Below are positions 59,729-64,000 of a DNA stretch of 64,000 bases, piece by piece. The position numbers and the translations under genes are program-made. The number at the start of each line of letters is the position of its first letter. The stretch's first letter is position 1. Source of the DNA: Ostrinia nubilalis (lineage: Eukaryota > Arthropoda > Insecta > Lepidoptera > Crambidae); assembly GCF_963855985.1 (NCBI RefSeq), contig NC_087095.1, forward strand, positions 4,226,001 through 4,290,000, given 5' to 3'. The notes beneath the pieces were generated by a model. That model saw only the letters and a list, made by a program, of their open reading frames with translations, made no database searches and was not told the DNA's origin.

Positions 59729-62700
59729 GAGTTCACTGCAGACGGATATCATAGTATGGATGTCACTTTCAACAATGTACTGGAAGGGACGCGTCAGTAC
59801 TTTTTGGGAGTGCCGAAGCCGGCTCAGCCAGAGGGCTCCGGACAGCCGGTGTGGCCCGCGGGCGCTCCGCCGCCCGAGGAGGGCGCGCCGGCCCAGTCGG
59901 GCGCCCCCGCGCCTTCCTCGCGGCCTCCCTCCGCTGCTGCCGCGCCACCGGCGGCTCCGCCGACTGTAATGGCGGCCGCCGTTCCGCCAAGACCACCTTC
60001 GGAGCCGATCGAACCCGAGCCGCACATCATTCACAAAGCGACAGTGATGAGAGAGGCCGCCGAGAAAAGGCGAGAAATGCCGGAGGTAGAAGACGAAGAG
60101 GACCCGATAGGAACGCTTTCACCTCCCTCGCATATTATTCGAAAGCCGCCTCGCACTTTGCCGTCGCCCGCTCCGGCGCCGGCCGTGCCTTGTCCTTCGC
60201 CGGCACGACCCCCGTCTGCCGCCCCTCTGCCTCCGGCGCCGGCTCCCGAAGCCCAGCTAGAGCCTCCACCGCAGTACCGTACGCCTCTGCATCGGGTGCC
60301 TACTCCTACAGCGAGGCCCCCCGATCATTATACTCCCGGTAGACCACCAGACCCGTATTCATCGTCGAGGCCGCCGGAATCCTACATGCGTTATCACTAT
60401 GAAACGAATCTTCAGGATGGTGGAAGAAGTTCTCACGGAGCTCCAAATGCTTCTCCCCAGCCGACGCTGCCTGCACGACATAGTCCCCAGACGTATGCGC
60501 GGCTATCGGGTTCTTTGCCGCAACATTCGGCTTCAAGATTACGGGATACTGCTGCCCAAAGTCCACCCACACAGCGCTATGTGATGCCGGTACCGCAACC
60601 GCCACCGCCGCATAACGATCGGGTTCCGCCCATTCACCATCCACAGGCGGCACTTCCGCCGCAACGATTAGACGTGCGTTCTACGCAACCTTATTCTTCT
60701 TTACAACATCGACGAGAGCCGTCGCCTTATGGACGAGTCGCATCTCATTACGATAGACATCCAGCAGTACCTACACGTAAATACGACCCGCAACAAGCAT
60801 ATCCTGGCTATAGACCAGCACCTACGACATCGCAGTCAGTTCAAAACCATCGAATAGAACCCCATCATTCTGTAGCATACAAGCATCCCTCGTTGGATGT
60901 GATGAATGCTCACTATCCGACGAGACCTACTGATCGTATGCCTGCACAACCTCAGCTGCATTCACATGATAATGCACGACTGCCACCCAGGGCTGAATAC
61001 CCGAGTATGAGTAGAACGGCAGACGTAAGGAGTGGATACCATTATTCGACTCCTTCGACGTCTACAGCTAGATATCCAACGAATGCTCAGGTACCTGTTG
61101 TTCAAAACACAACTCATCAATCGAGATCTGCGCACAGAGAAGGTGCAGCTCCGAAGACAAATTATGAGTACTCGACGTCGAGCTCCGTCCAAACTTCTCC
61201 TGCTCGCTCGGCGGTGAAACCGGGGTATGCGAATCAGCAGACACGTATGACTGTATCTGTGACTTCTATTGTAAATCAAATGAATCAAACCAAACAGAAA
61301 CATGATACACCTGTTGCTGGACCCTCGAGCACGAGTCAAATCGGGCAACCAAAACAAAAGCGGGAATCACCCCTTGATTTGTCTGTCAAAACTGTTAAAA
61401 ATTCTGCGGATTCTTCGACAACTCAAGATGATGTCATAGATTCAGCATCAATGGAAAATAAAACGTTACCATTACAAACACGACCAGCATCTAATAGTAG
61501 ACAGATTGTTCCACCTACTCCTGGCTATATGTCATCACATAAGGTGGATTTTGCCCCTAATTTTACTCAGTATAGAGAACGAAGCGTTAGCCAAGCAAAT
61601 ATCAGCATGGCGGCACCAAGTAGTCATCCAGTGAGGTATAATGGTGCGTATGAGACTGCTAGGCGGCCAGTAGCTGAAACATATCCTGTTGAATCTCAAC
61701 ACCATACTTACCCTGAACGTAACAAATACGGAGTTCCTCCTGCAAGGCCTGACTACGTTCATAGAATAGACCTTACAAGACCTACCACTGAACAACGCCA
61801 CGATGGTAGAATTCGTGATGATCGGCCCTATACTGATGAAAGAAAACGTCAGGCAGGACCTATTGTTAGTAACATTCCCGAAAAAATTGTCAGATACGAG
61901 ACATGGACTTCCGACAGCCGGATAGAGCAGAATATGAATCAGTTGACTCGAGAACAAAATGAGTTAATTAGCCGTCCTGTATATAGCTATAGTAGTTATA
62001 AACAATTTGAAGCATACCAAAAAGAACAAAGGAGACCTGGTGCTCCTCATGCTTACCATGACCACCATAATAATGTTAACCACAGGTATCCCAATCAACC
62101 AGAGGCAATAAACCATGAAACTAGTGACTATCATGCTCATCATTATCACGACAGAAGCCTGCCTAATAGTAGCCGTCATCATGTTATACAAAAGATTCCG
62201 AACCATAGAGATATACACCCTCATCATTTAGAAACTCATAGTGGTGTTCCCGCTGATAAAAGAGTTCTAAGTATACTCAGAAACAGTTTGGAAACAAAGC
62301 AAACTGGGTATGCAGAGGCAGCAAAACCGCCTAAACCAATTTGTGATCTCATTATAATAGATGATGTAGATGACTCTGTGATAGAAATAACTGATCTAAC
62401 AAAAGACACTGATTCTGACCCTAAAGGTGTTCTTAAAACCAGTCAAAGTCAGGTAGCTCCAAATATAAGCAATCACATTCAAATGCCTAGAGCTGTAGAT
62501 TCAATTATAAGAGAACCTGACCATCAAAAACAGGAAAATATTGATTCTAAGAGTAAATCTCCCGAAAATGACGTTGCTTCTAGAATAAGAACAAAAGCTG
62601 AATTAAAAGTCATGCCTCCTTCACAAGATAATAATATCAAACCTGATGTAAAGCAAAATATATCATTTGAGAACGATAGAGCTAAACAACAGCCTAAATC

Positions 62701-64000
62701 CCAAAAGCAACATTTGTTTAATCAAATCCGCGAAGATAACCTCAGATTAGAGTCTGTCATAAAGAGTGAAAAGCCAACTGAAAACATTATCCCAGAAGTA
62801 AAATCAGAACCAATGAATATTGATGAAATCGAAAAAGATGCTGAGATACCAATTAAAACAGAAAATATCCTTGATGAATTAGAACCTCCAGCCAATGATG
62901 CACCCGTGGAAGATTTAGATTGGGCCAATGCTTGTGATAGTTTTATGGAACAACTTAAGGTTGGATGTCACAAAAAAAGGAATAAACGACGTAGAGATAC
63001 CATGGACCATGAAAGTGAGCAAAAAACACCTAAAAATAAAATGGCATGCTCACCCAATGATAAACCCTCGGAGGAGATAGTGCCTAACATTGTTATTAAG
63101 CAAGAACCATTAGATTTGGATGAAAGTGAACCTTTAGCTACGATAGCACAAAGTAGTGCTTTACAGGATGTGACTGACAAATCTACTCTTATAGATCAGC
63201 AGCCGGAAATCATTACAAAAGAAAAGGAGGAAGATTCTATTCCTAAAGATAAAAAACAAGAAAGTAGTACAAAAGACATGAAACAAGATCCAAAGTTGAA
63301 AGATAAAAAGCAAGATTTGTCAACAAGAGACAAAAAGCAAGATTCTACGATGAAAGATAAAAAGCAAGATCCTACAATAAAAGATAAAAAACCAGATCCT
63401 ACTGTAAAAGATAAGCAACAAGAATCTGTAAAAGATAAAACACATCTTGTCAAGGATAAGAAACAAGATTCACCTGTGAAAAACAAAATACAGTCAAGCA
63501 TCAAAGAAAAGTCACAAGATGGTAGTTCGAAAAACAAAATACAAGAATCTAAAATAAAAGAAAAGGCAGAAATTAAAACAGAAAAAACAAAATACGAAAA
63601 GAAGAATAATAAAGACGGTGAAAAATCTCAGAAACTCAAATCTAAAACTAAGTCTAAATCTGAGAAAATTGATACAACAACTCCGATATCAGTGAAGAAG
63701 GAACCTAAAGAAAAGGAACCCATAAAAACGGTTATAAAGGAAGAAGCAGAATCCACAGATGATGATGAACCGCTCATCAAAAGTAAACTGCTCAAGGAAA
63801 AAGAAAAAAGTGATCAGTTGAAATATCAACTTTTAAAAGATTTGTCTGAAAAATCGGCTTATGTTAAATTAGAATGTTGTGATGTCGACGTGAACAAAAA
63901 TACGAGGAAATCTCTCGATTCTTCAATCAAAGATAAAGAAGACAAATTAAGCAAAAACAAATTAAATAAACAAATCTTAAGATCAAAAGGAAAAGCTTCG
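59729..64000 (+). CDS. Large disordered probable nuclear protein, main coding exon (3' end outside window)
   Basis: The exon begins after the acceptor tttgtttcag and is open for 1424 codons to the window edge. Numbering from the inferred Met at 43565: residues 1-30 look ordered (EFTADGYHSMDVTFNNVLEG); about 36-215 are Pro/Ala-rich; about 215-540 are Pro/Gln/Tyr-rich. PLDLS at 551-555 matches the CtBP-binding PxDLS motif. About 776-840 is His-rich. IIIDDVDD at about 878-885 resembles a SUMO-interaction motif. Several psi-K-x-E sites (VKSE, IKTE, IKQE, VKKE) follow. LDWANACDSFMEQL near 1067 looks conserved and is followed by KKRNKRRR (1085-1092), a nuclear-localisation-like cluster. Residues 1176-1255 hold decapeptide repeats around KDKKQD, then Lys/Glu-rich sequence. 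GC falls steeply from 5' to 3'. Inferred role: transcriptional corepressor or chromatin scaffold; family not recognised. Confidence 0.8.
63245..63485 (+). repeat. 30-bp coding tandem repeat (KDKKQD decapeptides)
   Basis: About eight degenerate units of ten codons, core KDKKQD followed by P/S-T/S-x-x, lie inside the large exon. Units vary by point changes and small indels that keep the frame. They are strongly charged and probably disordered. Long antisense open frames over this region are shadows of its A-rich codons. Confidence 0.75.

Noticed and set aside
59756..59758. ATG in the large exon as the true start
   Set aside because: The frame is open through the acceptor, and an upstream ATG exon joins in phase; kept only as a fallback.
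59702..60653. Long antisense and off-frame open stretches over the start of the large exon
   Set aside because: They are mirror frames of GC-rich Pro/Ala codons; the sense frame is open for over 4 kb and begins at a good acceptor.
61535..61957. 140-codon antisense frame
   Set aside because: Composition mirrors the sense coding exon and has no family resemblance.
63196..63537. 113-codon antisense frame rich in Phe, Ser and Leu
   Set aside because: It is the reverse of the KDKKQD repeat region, not a membrane protein.
1..64000. CRISPR arrays, operons or ribosome-binding sites
   Set aside because: The window is eukaryotic; no spaced direct repeats of CRISPR type are present.

Overview
The window looks like a piece of a lepidopteran (moth or butterfly) nuclear chromosome. 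The evidence is AT-rich non-coding DNA, GT-AG introns with PyAG acceptors, and several repeat types common in Lepidoptera: Helitron-like elements ending in CTAG, RTE-type LINE tails ending in (ATG)n or (CGTT)n, a MITE with AGGCTG/GTTGCACC ends, and Tc1/pogo relatives. There is no bacterial, organellar or viral gene organisation.

Layout. Positions 1-3.7 kb hold the 3' end of a plus-strand gene: two coding exons (1475-1693, 3348-3605) joining in phase 0, a stop codon and a poly(A) signal. The 3' half of the first exon plus its splice donor has been copied into a ~305-bp tandem array (to 2727), later broken by a LINE fragment. From 3.7 to about 43 kb I see no convincing complete gene. This stretch holds MITEs, LINE tails, a TA-flanked Tc1 relic, Helitron copies, two TA-flanked elements (35.0-36.1 and 37.7-39.1 kb, the second pogo-like), a short THAP-type zinc-finger fragment at 20.5 kb, and isolated GC-rich islands that may be promoters or enhancers.

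A second plus-strand gene probably starts near 43 kb. It has a GC-rich promoter and 5' UTR region, a UTR exon (43305-43573) that ends in a three-codon coding segment (Met-Glu-Ile) with a consensus donor, an intron of ~16.2 kb, and a very large coding exon from 59729 that is still open at the window end (1424 codons). The product is a long, mostly disordered, probably nuclear protein with a PLDLS (CtBP-type) motif, several psi-K-x-E SUMO-acceptor motifs, a SUMO-interaction-like motif, a basic nuclear-localisation-like cluster and a decapeptide repeat region. I do not recognise its family.

The main unexplained signal is an 8-mer, ATGTAGAG (usually followed by C or T). By hand I count it about 20 times on both strands in unrelated contexts, where base composition predicts roughly two or three. 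The copies lie only in non-coding DNA and concentrate between 9.5 and 32 kb. Two of the sites are inverted pairs.
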